From Parasponia andersonii (taxonomy: Eukaryota; Streptophyta; Magnoliopsida; Rosales; Cannabaceae): a DNA stretch of 64,000 nt. Made by a program: the position numbers and the translations under genes. Position 1 is the stretch's first letter. Every line of letters starts with the position of its first letter. The notes under the pieces were generated by a model. It worked only from the letters and a program-made list of their open reading frames with translations, was not told the DNA's origin and ran no database searches. Of this stretch, positions 43,801-55,700 are shown in pieces. The stretch spans positions 24,610 to 88,609 of the forward strand of contig JXTB01000594.1 in assembly GCA_002914805.1 (NCBI GenBank). The letters run 5' to 3'.

Positions 43801-45093
43801 TATCTGTATCCTATTTTCTCTTGCTGCTATTCATAATCTTGTTGTGCACCAAATAGATATTAAAACTGCTTTTTAAATGGTGAATTAGAAAAGAAAAAAA
43901 AAAAAGTTATATAGACCAATCTGAAGGCTTTGTTATTCTTGGTCAAGAAGAAAATAAAGTGTGCAAATTAGATAAATCTTTTTACGGTTTGAAACAGGCA
44001 CCTAAATAATAGTATGAAATGTTTGATGATCTTATTATTTTGCATGGTTTCAGAGTGAATGAAAGCGACAAATGCATTTATTATAAATCTGAAAATAATA
44101 TTTGCACTATTATATGTCTCTATGTGGATGACTTATTGATTTTTGGTTCTAATATTCTTGTTGTGAATAATGTGAAATCTAATCTATGTGCTAACTTTGA
44201 CATGAAAAATCTTGGAAAAGCAAATGTAATTCTTGGTATAATCACTAGGTCTAAAAAGGGAATTTCTTTGGATCAATCTCATTATATAGAGAAGATCTTA
44301 AATAGATATAATTACTTGGACTATAAACCAGCATGTGTTCCTTATGATCCTAGTGTTAAATTGTTCAAGAATACTGGTGACAGTGTTAAATAATCTGAGT
44401 ATGCGAGCATAATTGGTAGTTTGTGATATGCTACCGATTGCACTAGACCAGACATAGCTTATGTTGTGGGATGCAGGTTTACCAGTAGACCTAGTATCGA
44501 GCATTGGCATGCTATTGAAAGGGTCATGAGGTATCTAAAGAGAACTATGAACCTTGGATTACTTTATCAGAAGTTTCCTGCTGTCCTAGAAGTATATAGT
44601 GATGCTGATTGGAACACCCTTTCAGATGACTCCAAGGCTACTAGCGGCTACATATTTAGCATAGCTAGTTGAGATGTTTCATGGAAGTCTAAGAAACAGA
44701 TTATCTTGGCTCAATCAACAATGGAGTCTGAGTTGATAGCACTAGCATCAGCTAGTGAAGAAGCAGGATGGTTAAGAAGTCCGCTATCTGATACCCCTTT
44801 ATGGGAGAAACCGATTCCAGCCGCCTTGATTCATTGCAATAGTACCGCGGCTATTGTGAAAATTCAAAATCGTTGTTATAACGGAAAAAAGCGACAAATA
44901 CGTCGTGAACATAGTACTATTAGAGAATATCTCAGTACGGGCTGTAAGAGTGGATCATATACGTACTGATGATAACTTGGATAACCCTTTGAGGAAAGGA
45001 TTAACAAGAGAAAAGCTTTTCAAAACCTCGAAAGGAATGAGACTAATGCCTTTAGATTTACGAGCCGCTTATGATGGATACCCAACCTATTGA
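43801..45093 (+). pseudogene. E5 RT (main part) and RNase H
   Basis: Resumes in phase after the E4 TSD: CILFSLAAIHNLVVHQIDIK, QPEGFVILGQEE-like text, DKSFYGLKQAP, then an open stretch from 44,019 with CIYYKSENNICTIICLYVDD. The catalytic YVDD (44,121-44,132) is intact. It continues NFDMKNLGKANVILGI, YIEKILNRYNYLDY, SRPSIEHWHAIERVMRYLK, YSDADWNTLSDDSKATSGYI and STMESELIALASASEEAGWL. The C-terminus has KRQIRREHSTIREYL and GLTREKLFKTSKGM, ending near 45,093. Scattered TAA/TGA stops and a frameshift near 44,900 break it. Confidence 0.9.
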
Positions 45094-45573
45094 CTGGAGA
45101 TCCCAAGAACTAGCTTCAATGGGTAATAACAAGTCATGAATTGATATGAAAAGAATCGTGCTATTACTAAAGCATGATATCCCGATGCGATAGATGGTTG
45201 AGTTATTTATTAACTCTTAATGAGATCTATACTCTATATGAAGTGGAGTACCTAGCTGCAGGAGTACTCTTGATAGACTCACCAAGTGAATGTGGAAGTA
45301 TGGCCGCTTCCTATGGGATTTTGGGCAATTCTCTAGAGCATTTACTGACCTGGGTACACATGCATGGCCGTAAAGCACGGGCTTTTGGACTTCACCCTGG
45401 TAGGATTGTGTGTGTGATGTTGTTAGAGACAGAGTTCAAAACTATGAGTTACTCTAGTAAAATCTAGATCATCTTCGCTATATAAGGGCTCAAGTCGAAA
45501 GACACCTTTACTTATCCACAATTCTATATAGTATTACATTGCTCGATGAAGAAAAATATTTTTAAAAAAAATT
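45094..45573 (+). other. E5 3' untranslated region
   Basis: Between pol and the polypurine tract. A 97-codon open stretch (45,174-45,467) exists but has no recognisable domain and is probably chance. Nothing else is seen. Confidence 0.5.
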
Positions 45574-45585
45574 AAGTGTGGGAAT
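45574..45585 (+). promoter_or_regulatory. Polypurine tract of E5
   Basis: AAGTGTGGGAAT adjoining the 3' LTR start TGTTGG. This is the usual copia layout with one T in the tract. Confidence 0.65.
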
Positions 45586-46179
45586 TGTTGGAGCAGAGTG
45601 ATTTTGTTTTTTAATTATATTTATAAGAGGACTAGAGAAAACAAGTGGGGCCGTAGTTTTGTTATTTCTTGATTAAATACTAGTACTTTTTAATATCTTT
45701 AAAACTACTTTATTGGAATTAGTAAAACAAAGATCAAGTCCAAGCTTTCTATTGCACTCCAAATATTCTCTCCAGCATTATCTTCTCTATGTTTGTCTCC
45801 ATTTTCCCACTACTTTTCGTTTTTTTTCCTTCTTGACTCTCTCTGCTTGACTTTTTTTACATAATTTCGAAGACAGCTTCAATTTTATATACAAGATATA
45901 CATACAAAGATCTATTTACTTTAATTAAAAAAGCTAGTTCTTATAGTTTGGTTTCTGAGCAACAGAAGGGTGTTTGTTTTTCTGGTCTTCTTCAGTGCAG
46001 TAGATATCCAATACAGAGGTGATTCTGGGCTGTTTTATTTTGGAGACGATAGGGCTTATAATCTGCTTGCACAATTTCGGGCAGAGCCGCGAAACATCTT
46101 AAAGAGAGCGACCTAGTCCGCGACTCAACCCAAGAAAAAAAATTGGTAAACTCGTTCTTATTAACATTCGGCAGCAACA
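45586..46179 (+). repeat. 3' LTR of E5
   Basis: 594 bp, TGTTGGAG to GCAGCAACA, followed by TSD GATTT. Confidence 0.9.
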
Positions 46180-46630
46180 GATTTTTTATGTATGTAGTTG
46201 AAAATTTATAAGGTACCATTTATATGTAGTTCATGTTGATAACTGAAGGGCGAAAAAGAATTGAAAAATATGCTAAAGTAGGAATTGGAGTAGAATTTTA
46301 ATCAGGGGCAACTTTGTTTAGAGAAATTAAGCTGAGTTAATTAAGGTCAATATTTCTACCGTTTCTGTGTTGTTAGAGAGAGAGCTTGTAAAAATATTTG
46401 TTGTAATGTTTCTCCTCAGCTTAATTGCCTTTTTTTTTTTTGCTAATTTAAAAGAAATCTATTATATACAAATTAAAAAGGAAAAAAGAAAAGACGTTGA
46501 ACGGAATGCTTGGACTTGGATGAATGTACTTTTTGAGCTCAACAATATGAATGTAATTCTTTTTCAACCCCTATAAAAAGTAATAAGGTTTTTTCTCTTT
46601 TTTTTTTTTTAAGTTCAATAAAAAGTATAA
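46180..46630. other. Flank downstream of E5 (distal part of the RLK 3' region)
   Basis: Continuation of the sequence that preceded E5 at 30,882. AT-rich with poly-T runs (46,430-46,441 and about 46,600). No gene recognised. Confidence 0.45.
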
Positions 46631-47381
46631 CACCAGAAGAAAAAAGGGTCTAGTCATCGTAATAGATCATATTATCGCAACTATAAACTGAAAACGGCGG
46701 TAAATTCATCGTAACATAGTCGTTGTTATAGATTAGTCGGTATAAATCCTCGTAACGGCGATATATTTTGTCACCATTATGGATGATCTATAGTGACGAC
46801 ATATTTTTTAAAATATATATAAATTAATACCTATGGCCACGACAAATGTCGTCATTATAAATGTCACAGATTTTTTTAAAAAAAATTATAGTTAGTTTAA
46901 TTAATCGAAATTAATTCTTAAATCATTATTTTTAAAAGATAAACAATAAAGTTATATAAACAAGAATTAAAATCAATCTCAAAAAAAACTACAAAAAAAA
47001 AACCTCAAAATCAAAGTCAAAAATTAAAACTAACACTCTTTAACAAACATATTCTATACTCTAAAATCAAACTATTAATAAATATCATAAACCAAAATAT
47101 ATATTTCACAAAATGTATATTTAACCTTAAATCAAAAAATGTTCCACAAAATTATAATACAAAATCCACATATTTGTATAAATATTTGAAATATTAATTA
47201 ATCCATATATTTAAAAAATAAATTAAACTATATTAGAATTTAGGGAAACTTACCTCTCTAACGAAGAAAAAACTTGAAATCTAAAATAACACAAACCTGA
47301 GTAACAATTAATTAAAGAAACAAAAATTAGTATTTATAACAAAATATTTACATAAATACATAAAAGAAAAAAAACTAGATA

Positions 47382-47425
<44 letters not shown>

Positions 47426-48072
47426 AATATATATTAGTGAGAAATGAGAGGGAGTGAGAGAGAGTAAAAATCAGAGAGAAAAGATGAGAGGGAGTGGGGT
47501 TTGGACAGAGTGAGTAAATGAATAAGAGGATAGAAGAAAAAAAATATTTGAGTTTTTATTATAGAGCATCTATAGCGATGACAAATATCATTGCTATAGA
47601 TAGTGAAGTTGCTGCTATAGCCCAAATGACATCATTTTATTCAAATTTCGAAATTGAGCATGGTAAACATTATTGTTCAAAATTTTATTTAAGACCTATA
47701 GGTAAAATAAAATAATTTATTAAATTTTCTAAATTTAGAGCGGTAAATATTATAGAAGCGACAATTATCATCATTATAGGTTAAATATATTAAATTAATT
47801 ATTATTTTTTATTTTTTTTACATTTTTTAAAAAATAAAATTTATAGTGACGATGTCATCATTATAAGTTAAATATATTAATTTTGTAGTTTTTCATTCTT
47901 TTTATCTTTAAAAAATTAAAATTTTTTAAGTAAACTCTATAACGACGACATTTGTCATTACTATAGAGTGTATAGTATAATTTTTGGTGTGAGATATAGC
48001 GTTTCTTTTGTCTACCAAAATTATAGCAACAAAAATTTTATGTCATCACTATAAATTTATTTTCTTATAGTA
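46631..48072. mobile_element. Non-autonomous CACTA-like element
   Basis: About 1.44 kb without coding capacity. The left end CACCAGAAGAAAA and the reverse complement of the right end TACTATAAGAAAA are similar, each one or two changes from CACTA-type termini. Both ends carry subterminal motifs such as TATAGTGACGACA, GACAAATGTCGTCAT, ATAACGACGACATTTGTC and TAGCGATGACAAATATCATT in direct and inverted orientation. A TSD is not clear (TAA on the left, AGA on the right). The middle is AT-rich with a TA microsatellite. Confidence 0.65.
47385..47416. repeat. TA dinucleotide microsatellite
   Basis: About 16 AT units, followed by GTATGTATG. Inside the CACTA-like element. Confidence 0.9.
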
Positions 48073-48113
48073 AGACTGAGTTTAATTATTGTTGTGCAGT
48101 CTAAAAATTTATA

Positions 48114-48743
48114 TGTTGGTCAATGCCAAAAAGGAAAAGTTAGCGACCAAGTGGACGTGTCAGGTCGCATGAGATTTTTCTTGATCAAAGAGTGACCTCC
48201 TCCGAATGAGTTAAGTGCGACCTCTTCCGAATGAGTTAAGTGCGATCAGAATGAAAAGGAAACTAGATCAAGTTTCATCGAACGGGTAATCTACAAAGAA
48301 GGGGAAACAAAATTTTTCTTTGAAGTTTGACCAATCGTTCCATTTAAGTTATTACCCAATTATATTGTTACTCAAATTGTATTTTTTGATTACACACTTA
48401 CCCATTTTCACAATTGGGAAACATTGGGCTACCCTCACCTATATAAGAAAAGTTCAATACTACTGTGAGGGATCTTCTTTTTTGGGAGAACTTTGGGACT
48501 TTTTACTTTTACTTCTTCATCCTCGACACATTCTGTACTCTCGACTCTTATTTTGAAACTTAATGAAACTCTTGTAATTCTCCAAAAAATAGTGAAAAAC
48601 AGTGAACGTAGGCTCATCTTTTTTTGGGCTAAACCACTATAAAAATTCGTGCCTTTTTACTAGTTTTATTTATCAACATTTTACACACACAAGCCACATC
48701 TTACAATTTTCTAAATTCATTGTTGACAAAATCTCCGTCAACA
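48114..48743 (+). repeat. 5' LTR of T1
   Basis: 630 bp from TGTTGGTCAATGCC to CCGTCAACA, followed by ATTGGCG (PBS). It contains TATA box CTATATAAG at 48,439-48,447 and a tandem GAGTTAAGTGCGA motif (about 48,206-48,246). The assignment rests on TG/CA ends, TATA and PBS, since the partner LTR is not in the window. Confidence 0.7.
48439..48447 (+). promoter_or_regulatory. TATA box of T1 LTR
   Basis: CTATATAAG, about 300 bp before the LTR end and in the place expected for the U3/R boundary. Confidence 0.6.
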
Positions 48744-48745
48744 AT

Positions 48746-48760
48746 TGGCGTTAGAAGGAG
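48746..48760 (+). promoter_or_regulatory. Degenerate PBS of T1
   Basis: TGGCGTTAGAAGGAG starts two bases after the LTR. Tat elements usually have TGGCGCC.... Only the first five bases are preserved. Confidence 0.5.
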
Positions 48761-48805
48761 GGCTATTCTAGCAAAAAAAGGTTTGTCAATTCCGCTTCTT
48801 TAACA

Positions 48806-50352
48806 ATGGCAAACACCAGAAACACTACCAGAAACACAGAAACTAGCCAAAACTAACCCCAAAGTACTACTGCTGCACAGGTAGATCCTGCTCAGGATCA
48901 ACCTGCTGTGACCGCACCAAAAAATATTATCCAAAGACAAGATCGTATGGAGGAAACACTGGTGAACTTTCAGCAAATCACTAGTCAAATTAATGACTTT
49001 CTACGACGACTTGCTGTAGGATAGATGGTGACTCCACTACAACATGAACGTCCCCGAGAACGTCCTACTCAATTACCTGAAAGAGGAATTCAGATCCTAG
49101 AGGCAGGGAACCGCGACAAGCATAAAGCCCAACAGGAGCGTCATAGAGATCGCACCTCCAAGAGAAAAGGCAAGGTTGCAGACTTGCCTCTAGAATCCGG
49201 TACTGAAAGTTCGAGCACTGATCGTGATCATGGACAACCTTCTCAGAGAGAAACCGTCAATCGTGATTGTCTAAACAACGAGCAAAAACGCCAATCGAGG
49301 AGCGTCTTTGAAAGGATAAGTAGGGAGTCTCGACAGAATCCTATAGACCTAAGACAATATCTAGAACAGTAACATAGTCAGGAGCGATCCACATCGCGTC
49401 ATAACGACCGAAGTCGATCTCGTCGCACTATTTCATTGGAAACCCTACAAAGGATGCAGCAGAGCCTACCTGACCAATCTGTCTTAGATCATGATAATAA
49501 CCAAAGGTCACCCCTACTACCAGTTAAAGCTAATGCTCTCATTCTGAACGTCGATGTTCAAAATTTGACGATCGCATTACATGCACTTGCTGGTTGGGAC
49601 GATGAGCTCACTGATGGGTATCATCAATCGCCATTCAGTAAGGAAGTTCGAGCTACTACCTTACCTGCTGGATTCAAACTTCCCACCATAAACACTTTTA
49701 TTGGGAAAACTAATCCACAGGACCATATGGATCACTTCAATGACCTGATAGAACTTCATCGTGTCGATGATCTTGCACGTTGTAGATGTTTTGCTATAAC
49801 TCTCACAGAAGCAGTCAAGAAGTGGTTCCAAGGACTCAAATCTGATTCAATCTCATCTTGGCAACAACTTCAGACTGCATTCTTGAGGCAATTCTAGGCT
49901 GCAAAGAATTTTACTGTTCCACTGGCCAGTCTCTCTGCTATTCAGCAAGGTCCAGAGGAAACTCTACAATCTTACCTTAATCGCTTTACCTCAGAGTTGG
50001 CCAAGGTCAACAACCTACCTGAAGGAGGAGTTTTAACTCTAATGATGGCTGGGATGCGACCATAGACTAAACTCTGGGAAGAGTTGCTTAAGCGAGAATG
50101 TAGAACCCTTGAAGACTTTTATCGAAGAGTTGGTCGATATTTGAGGGTGGAATCTTCATACAAGAATCTTCATAAGATGACAAAGGGAGGAAAAGATGCT
50201 GCTAAAGATACAACCACGACCAACAATAATAATAACAAGAAGTCGAACAAAAGAAGTAATGAATAATCGACTGAGGAGCAGTCCAAATAGAAAAAGCACG
50301 AGATTCTAATAGCTTCCATGAGGTTCAACAACTATATTGAAGTGAACGCACC
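48806..50352 (+). pseudogene. T1 gag, N-terminal and capsid part
   Basis: ATG at 48,806: MANTRNTTRNTETSQN then TAA, a Q-rich segment, and after further stops a charged R/E-rich region (49,025-49,430). The capsid core lies at 49,640-50,190: EVRATTLPAGFKLPTINTFI, NPQDHMDHFNDLIELH, RCFAITLTEAVKKWFQGLK, LQTAFLRQF then TAG, QSYLNRFTSELAKVN and DFYRRVGRYLRVE. This is the Tat/Retand type (retrotrans_gag). A Lys/Asn/Thr-rich tail follows, then YIEVNAP at the E3 junction. Confidence 0.85.
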
Positions 50353-51613
50353 TGATAAACTCTATTTTTATAGAGTTATTTGTACCTTTTATTCATTAAA
50401 AATGTGTATTAGAGTACTTTTAATTTAAGTAATTTATTTTATTTTATTTTGTTTTGGGTTGAATTCAGTTTTATTTAATGTTATTAGATTTAGGTAAATT
50501 AATTTGATTAGTTTAAGATTATTTAATTTGAATTAGGTTTTTATTAGATTTATATTCAACTTGGTTTGAATCAAGAAGAAAAAAACGGAGGATTTCTAGC
50601 CATCAGATGAGCTTTTAAACAGACCGGATTAGCGTGTGCTCATCACGTGCAGGCACAGCAAGTGGAGCGGCTGGAGCAGGGAGCAGGTGGGGCCCGTGTA
50701 TTGCTGCAGCTGATGAAATGTCTGATCCTATGCGCCAACACCTCGTGCATCTAGTTTTGAGATCCAACGAGAAAGAGCCATGTCAACTCAATCAAAGTCA
50801 TATTTCTGTTGTCCTATCAGCGCCTGGTTTCATGCTGAGCTCACATATTTTATGCCACGTCTGATAATTGTTCAAGTATCAGAAATAGAATAAGAATGTG
50901 GGAGAACGGGAAAGAGAAAAGAAGAGAAAAAAAAAAGTGAAATTGACACATATCTTCCACCAATCAGAAAAGACCTTTGGAGAACGTGAATTCACTCTCA
51001 TTAGGTATAAAAGAGCTACGGGACTAGAGGAAAAAAAAATACACCATTTTAGAGAGAGAAACACAATAGTCCAGAGGGAGAAAGAGATTAATAGGGAGAG
51101 TAATTGGAGGCCAAATTGGAAGAGGAAGCTTGCAATTATTCTCAATCATTCCCCTGCTCAACCCTCGTTTGTTTGTTTTTAGTTTTTAGTTTTTCATTAT
51201 GTTGCAAATTTTTATTTTTAGTTTTGTTATTTTAGTTATGAACTAAATTTATTTTCTAGGATTACAACAGGATCTCTATATGTAGTTTGAATTATGATAT
51301 TACCTCTTTGATTTTGCAATTTTAATTTACGAATTGTTTATTCTATCTTGTTCTTAACACTTTTAAGTGCTTGATCACNTCTTAATCTAATTCACATAGG
51401 AATATAGTGAATCAATTAGAGGAGATATTTTTACATGACTATGGGAAGAGGCTTGTAGATATACTAGGGTTCTTGATTGACAATTCGGATTAAATAGTAA
51501 TTCAAAGAGTTAGTACTTAACAAGTTATAGTAATTTCTCTATGGGAACAATATCTTTATTTATCACTTTATTACTTGTTCGATACGTGTACTTGCGTATA
51601 AAAAATCCATAAC
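50353..51613 (+). repeat. 5' LTR of E3
   Basis: 1,261 bp, TGATAAACTC to CCATAACA. It starts with a perfect 8-bp-stem palindrome. A single N occurs at 51,379. Compared with the 3' LTR it lacks a segment of about 190 bp after AATTCAAAGAG (51,500-51,510). Confidence 0.88.
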
Positions 51614-51619
51614 AAGTTT

Positions 51620-51637
51620 TTGGGGCCGTTGCCGGGG
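51620..51637 (+). promoter_or_regulatory. Primer-binding site of E3
   Basis: TGGGGCCGTTGCCGGGGA, one change from the canonical Athila-type PBS TGGCGCCGTTGCCGGGGA, 6 nt after the LTR. Confidence 0.87.
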
Positions 51638-51777
51638 AAATTGTTTTATAATTTTTTGTTAATACTAATATCGATTAGTTGAGATTTAATTCAAACTTTT
51701 ATTTTTTTTATTATTATTTTTTAATTATTATTATTTTTACTTTTTCTTTGATAATCTCAGGTATTTTTTAGAAGTAC

Positions 51778-53449
51778 ATGAGACGTACGAGAAATTGGGA
51801 GCTTTTGCTGTTGGATCCTGAGATTGAAAGAACACTAAGAGAGATTCGAAGAGCGAAAAATCGACAAGTAAATCCTCCAGCACTAATAGGTGACCAAGAC
51901 GAGACAAAGTCTCTGCATGATTATGTTGTCACATTAATTGATGGCCTCAGTTCAAGTATTGAAAGACCTGCCATTGATGCTAACAACTTCGAACTGAAGC
52001 CCGCTATTATTCAGATGATCCAGAGCTCAGTCCAATTTGGAGGATTGCCTAGTGATGATCCGAACCAACACATTGTGAATTTTCTGGAAATTTGTGATAC
52101 TTTCAAGCATAATGGGGCTTCTGATGATGCAATCAGGTTGTGGCTTTTCCCTTTCTCTCTACGGGATAAAGCAAAGAGCTGGTTGAACTCCTTACCAGCC
52201 GGGTCAATCACTAAATGGGATGATTTGGCATAGAAATTTCTGGCAAAGTTTTTTCCACCAGCAAAGATAGCCAAGCTGCGCAATGATATCACCCCCTTCG
52301 TACAATTCGACAATGAATCATTATATAAGGCTTGGGAGCATTATAAAGATATTTTGAGAAGATGCCCACATCATGGGATCCTGAAGTGGTTATTAGTTCA
52401 AACATTCTATAATGGCCTGATGGGATACCTAAGAACAATAGTTGATGCAGCAGCTAGAGATGCTTTGATGGAAAAATCTACAGATGAGATAAACGATTTA
52501 TTAGAGGAGATGGCAACTAATAACTACCAGTGGCCGTCAGAAAGAATGAATCCAAAGAGAGCAGCCAGCATAAATGAATTGGAGACCATGGCTTCCTTAG
52601 CAACACAATTTAATGCTTTATCCAAGAAGATTGACTCGATGGGAATTCAGACAATGCATAGGCCATATATAGTTTGTGAAAGTTGCGGTAACAATCATGT
52701 GATTGGCCAATGTCCCCTTACTATTGAATCAGCACAGTATGTCAACAACTTCAACTGACAACAGAACAATTCTTACTCTAATTTCTACATCCCAGGATGG
52801 AAAAATCACCTTAATTTTTCTTGGAATAACACCAACAACCAAGGGTCAACTTCAGCTGGGCATTCTATGCCTCCACCTGGATTTGCACAACAAGCCTTAT
52901 CACCACAGCAAGAGAAAAAAAGCCATCACTTGAGGAGATGTTTATGCAGTACATGGCCAAGAACGATGCAATTCTTCAAAACCAAGCTGCCACATTGAGA
53001 TCTTTTGAGACGCAATTGGGTCAATTAGCCAATGTTGTTAATAACTGTCCTCAAGGAAAACTATCAGGGACTACAGAGATGAATCCAAAGAGAGAAAACA
53101 AAGAGCAATGCAAAGTAATCACCTTGAGAAGTGGTAAAAAAAAGTACGAAGAGAAGTTGAGGAACCTATTGGGACTGAGGGTGAGAATATTGATGAGAAA
53201 CCGCATGAGGAGAGCCTACCAGAAGCAACATCTAAGCCAGAGATGACTCCCTATAACCCACCTCCACCATTCCCACAGAGATTTCAAAAGAAGAAGCTTG
53301 ACCAACAATTCTTAAGATTTTTGGAGATATTTAAGAAGTTGCACATTAATATCCCGTTCGCAGAAACTCTTGAGCAAATGCCTAGCTACGTTAAATTCAT
53401 GAAAGATATTTTATCTAAAAAGAGAAGGTTGGAGAATTTGAGACAGTAG
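51778..53449 (+). pseudogene. E3 gag
   Basis: ATG at 51,778: MRRTRNWELLLLDPEIERTL. The capsid core reads FELKPAIIQMIQSSVQFGGL, HIVNFLEICDTFKHNG, RLWLFPFSLRDKAKSWLNSL and AGSITKWDDLA, then a TAG (52,231). It goes on in another frame (AWEHYKDILRRCPHHGI, VQTFYNGLMGYLRTIVDAAA, DEINDLLEEMATNNYQWPSE). The zinc-knuckle-like CESCGNNHVIGQC lies at about 52,675. A Q/P-rich linker and VITLRSGKK follow (53,116-53,142), with a tail to about 53,449 (KLHINIPFAETLEQMPSYVK). Two or three frameshifts are needed to join the parts. Confidence 0.88.
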
Positions 53450-54309
53450 CTCTTACAAAGGAGTGCAGTGCTATCCTTCTTAACAAATTACCTCCAAAGC
53501 TGAAAGATCATGGAAGTTTTACTATTCCATGTAGAATTGGTGAGCAATTTTCTGAGCAAGCATTATGTGATTTGGGCGCTAGTATAAACTTGATATCGCT
53601 GACCATATTTCAGAGATTAGGTTTGGGGGAGGCAAGACCAACCACTGTCACCCTACAGTTAGCTGATAGATCTCTTACATACCCAAGAGAAATAGTCGAG
53701 GATGTTTTGGTGAAGGTTGATAAGTTTATTTTTCCCGCAGACTTTATTGTGCTGGATATGGAGGAAGATCAAGACATTCCTTTGATTTTGGGTAGGCCAT
53801 TCCTTGCCACCGGAAGAACGCTCATTGACGTACAAAAAGGAAAGCTAACCATGAGAGTACAGAATGAGAAAGTGGCGTTCAACATGTTCAAGGCAATGAA
53901 GTTTCCAAGTGACTCTGAAGACTGTTTTCGTATTGATATGGTTGATAGAGTGGTTGATAACGCTTATGGGAATGCCACTATTGGAGACCTGCTTCAAGAT
54001 TCATTAATTAATTCATCTAATGTGGAGACACTAGAAGCCAAGGAGTGTTTGAACTTGTTGAATGTTGTGCCTCGATTTGATAAGACTAAGCAAAAGTTTG
54101 AAGTTTTAGAGCAACCATTGGGCAGTGAACCCCACACTAAGCCATCTATTGAAGAATCGTTATCTTCAGAACTAAAGCCATTGCCAAATCATTTGCGCTA
54201 TGCTTTCTTAGGCAAGTCCTCTACTCTTCCTATTATAATTTCAGCCAATCTTGATGACACACAAGAGGAAATATTTTTGAGAGTATTGAAAGAATACAGG
54301 AGAGCTTAG
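53450..54309 (+). pseudogene. E3 aspartic protease region, largely intact
   Basis: After a TAG at 53,447-53,449 the next frame runs without interruption: PPKLKDHGSFTIPCRIGEQF, ALCDLGASINLISLTIFQRL, TVTLQLADRSLTYPREIVED and FPADFIVLDMEEDQDIPLIL, then GRPFLATGRTLIDVQKGKL. DLGAS is the normal Athila form of the catalytic loop, so the fold could still be active. It ends near LRVLKEYRRA with a TAG before RT. Confidence 0.88.
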
Positions 54310-55310
54310 CAGACATTCGAGTATTAGTCCGTCATTTTGTATGCATAAAATTCTACTAAAAGATAATCACAAAGCTATAGTAGAGCACTAACAGCATTTA
54401 AATCCAATTATGAAAGAAGTAGTAAAAAAGGAGATAATAAAGTGGTTAGATGCCGGAATTATTTACCTAATTTCTGATAGCTCATAGGTGAGCTCAGTAC
54501 AATGTGTTCCGAAGAAGGGTGTTATGACTGTGGTAGCTAATGAGAACAATGAGCTTATTCCAACAAGAACAGTAACTGGGTGGAGAGTTTGTATGGACTA
54601 CCGAAAATTAAATAAAGCAACTCAGAAGGATCATTTTCCATTACCCTTTATTGATCAAATGCTCGATAGATTAGCGGGACATAATTACTATTGTTTCTTG
54701 GATGGATACTCAGGGTATAATCAGAATGCCATGGCGCCAGAAGATCAGGAGAAAACCACATTTACTTGCCCCAATGGAACTTTTGCTTTTAGAAGAATGC
54801 CCTTCGGCCTATGCAATGCTCTAGCGACCTTTCAATGATGTATGATGGCGATCTTTACCAATATGGTGGAGCAATATTTAGAGGTATTCATGGATGAATT
54901 CTCAGTTTTCGGTGATTCATTTGACATGTGTCTACATAATTTAGCTCTTGTACTAAAACGATGTAAAGATACTAATTTGGTGCTAAACTGGGAGAAATGT
55001 CATTTCATGGTCCAAGAGGGTATTGTATAGGGCATCGGGTTTCAAGTAAAGGAATTGAAGTTGACAAAGCAAAGATAGAGACTATTGAGAAACTTCTTCT
55101 GCCTGTAAATGTAAAAGGGGTTCGTAGTTTTCTTGGACATGCTTGGATTTATAAAAGATTCATCAAGGATTTTTCGAAGATTGCCAAACCATTGTGCAAC
55201 TTACTAGAGAAAGATGAAGTCTTCAATTTTGATGAAGCATGCCTTAAAGCCTTTACCACTTTGAAGAACAAGCTAGTGACAGCTCTTATCATTGTTACAC
55301 CAGACTGATC
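54310..55310 (+). pseudogene. E3 reverse transcriptase
   Basis: EVVKKEIIKWLDAGIIYLIS, then a TAG, PTRTVTGWRVCMDYRKLNKA, HFPLPFIDQMLDRLAGHNYY, CFLDGYSGYNQNAMAPEDQE and FAFRRMPFGLCNALATFQ, then a TGA at about 54,836. The catalytic block reads EVFMDEFSVFGDSF (FMDDF with second Asp to Glu). The thumb continues LKRCKDTNLVLNWEKCHFMV, GHRVSSKGIEVDKAKIETIE and SFLGHAWIYKRFIKDFSKIA. Three stops and one shift are present. Confidence 0.9.
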
Positions 55311-55700
55311 TATTCCTTTTGAGCTCATGTGCAATGCAAGTGATTATGCAATTAGGGCAGCATAAGGAGAAGATGTTTCATGCTATTTATTACTCTAGCA
55401 AGACATTGAATGATGCTCAAATCAACTACACAACTACAGAGAAAGAGTTGTTAGCTATGGTATTTGCTTTTGAGAAATTTAGATCCTATCTCACTGGGAC
55501 TAAAGTAATTGTTTACATAGATCACTCTGCAATTAAGTACCTCATTGCCAAAAAGGATGCAAAGCCAAGGTTGATTAGGTAGATACTTCTATTACAAGAA
55601 TTTGATCTTGAAGTGCGAGACTGAAAAGGAACTAAAAATCAAGTGGCAGACTACCTCTCAAGATTGGAGAATGGAAAGAAAGAAGGAGATACTACTCTAA
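55311..55700 (+). pseudogene. E3 RNase H
   Basis: A frameshift near 55,310-55,360 disturbs the first Asp block ([17 protein letters not shown]). Then [60 protein letters not shown], a TAG, and VADYLSRLENGKKEGDTTLI. SDH appears as IDH. Confidence 0.85.

Larger units (their letters stand above)
30883..46179 (+). mobile_element. Ty1/copia retrotransposon E5, containing a repeat-rich insert and chromovirus E4
   Basis: LTRs at 30,883-31,466 and 45,586-46,179, with TSD GATTT exact on both sides (30,878-30,882 and 46,180-46,184). Removing E4 with one TSD copy and the 33,574-34,069 insert leaves about 5.6 kb. Gag, CCHC knuckle, protease, integrase, RT and RNase H follow in copia order. The RT keeps YVDD. 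The sequence resembles the Tork/Tnt1 group. Several stops and the two insertions make it defective. Confidence 0.92.

Noticed and set aside
45174..45467. 97-codon open frame after E5 pol
   Set aside because: No similarity recognised. It lies in the 3' UTR of a copia element with no evidence of selection, so chance is likely.
47385..47416. TA repeat as an origin or regulatory element
   Set aside because: A plain dinucleotide microsatellite inside a noncoding transposon, with no further support.
50634..50864. 76-codon open frame inside the E3 5' LTR
   Set aside because: Inside an LTR, low-complexity start, no domain. Cannot be compared with the 3' LTR because of the N gap.
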